Shown here piece by piece: positions 14,527 to 14,546 of a stretch of DNA of 14,546 bases (position 1 is the stretch's first letter; each line of letters starts with the position of its first letter). The notes under the pieces are model-generated. The model had not been told where the DNA came from. It searched no databases and worked only from the letters and a program-made list of their open reading frames with translations. Where the stretch lies: positions 1 through 14,546 of the forward strand of contig JAGZLR010000052.1 in the NCBI GenBank assembly GCA_018364635.1, in the 5' to 3' direction. The position numbers and the translations under genes were made by a program. This DNA is from Clostridiales bacterium (GTDB taxonomy: Bacteria; Bacillota; Clostridia; Lachnospirales; Anaerotignaceae).

Positions 14527-14546
14527 ATATATTATAAACGACTCAG

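Noticed and set aside
14531..14536. TATAAT on the minus strand just upstream of tRNA-Val
   Set aside because: It ends 4 nt before the tRNA 5' end, so a transcript would start inside the tRNA, and the window stops before a -35 could be seen. More likely AT-rich spacer in a longer tRNA cluster.

Overview
The window is an AT-rich stretch of a low-GC Gram-positive chromosome, most likely a Clostridia member of the Lachnospiraceae type. This rests on gene content, AAGGAGG-type ribosome binding sites, tRNA genes without encoded CCA, and a divergent NAD-dependent DNA ligase that I recall from Lachnospiraceae genomes; no search was run. Every supported gene lies on the minus strand, so transcription runs from high to low coordinates. 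I see no mobile element, CRISPR array, phage gene or pseudogene.

In transcription order: (1) 14526-14285, three tRNA genes (Val-UAC, Met-CAU, Pro-UGG) closed by a near-perfect terminator hairpin. (2) 14219-12764, a tight two-gene unit: an arginase-fold protein of unknown substrate and a YcdX-like PHP metallohydrolase. (3) 12685-6731, a YerC/TrpR-like regulator, then PcrA helicase, CCA-adding enzyme and DNA ligase LigA. This resembles the yerC-pcrA-ligA order of Bacillus subtilis, with cca inserted and pcrB missing. A terminator follows at 6652-6678. (4) 6436-3528, folC from a good promoter, a 54-residue unknown protein overlapping its stop by 4 nt, and a membrane-anchored zinc-ribbon/TPR protein, closed by a terminator at 3479-3509. 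(5) 3417-284, a division and cell-wall (dcw) fragment: murA, ftsQ/divIB, a DUF881 protein and small basic protein Sbp, without ftsA or ftsZ. (6) 135-1, the start of an amino-acid ABC transporter lipoprotein with its own consensus promoter.

The genes serve housekeeping roles: DNA repair and nick sealing (PcrA, LigA), tRNA 3'-end completion (CCA enzyme, needed by the three CCA-less tRNAs here), folate polyglutamylation (FolC), and peptidoglycan precursor synthesis and septation (MurA, FtsQ, DUF881, Sbp). For five genes an internal methionine with a strong Shine-Dalgarno is a better start than the longest reading frame (sbp, murA, pcrA, the PHP gene, the arginase-like gene); the same holds for the 54-aa ORF. 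ftsQ appears to start with TTG.

I found no obvious new defence or mobile system. The points most worth a second look are the arginase-like/PHP gene pair, the zinc-ribbon/TPR membrane scaffold between folate and division genes, the folC-coupled small protein, and active-site substitutions in LigA and MurA relative to the textbook enzymes.
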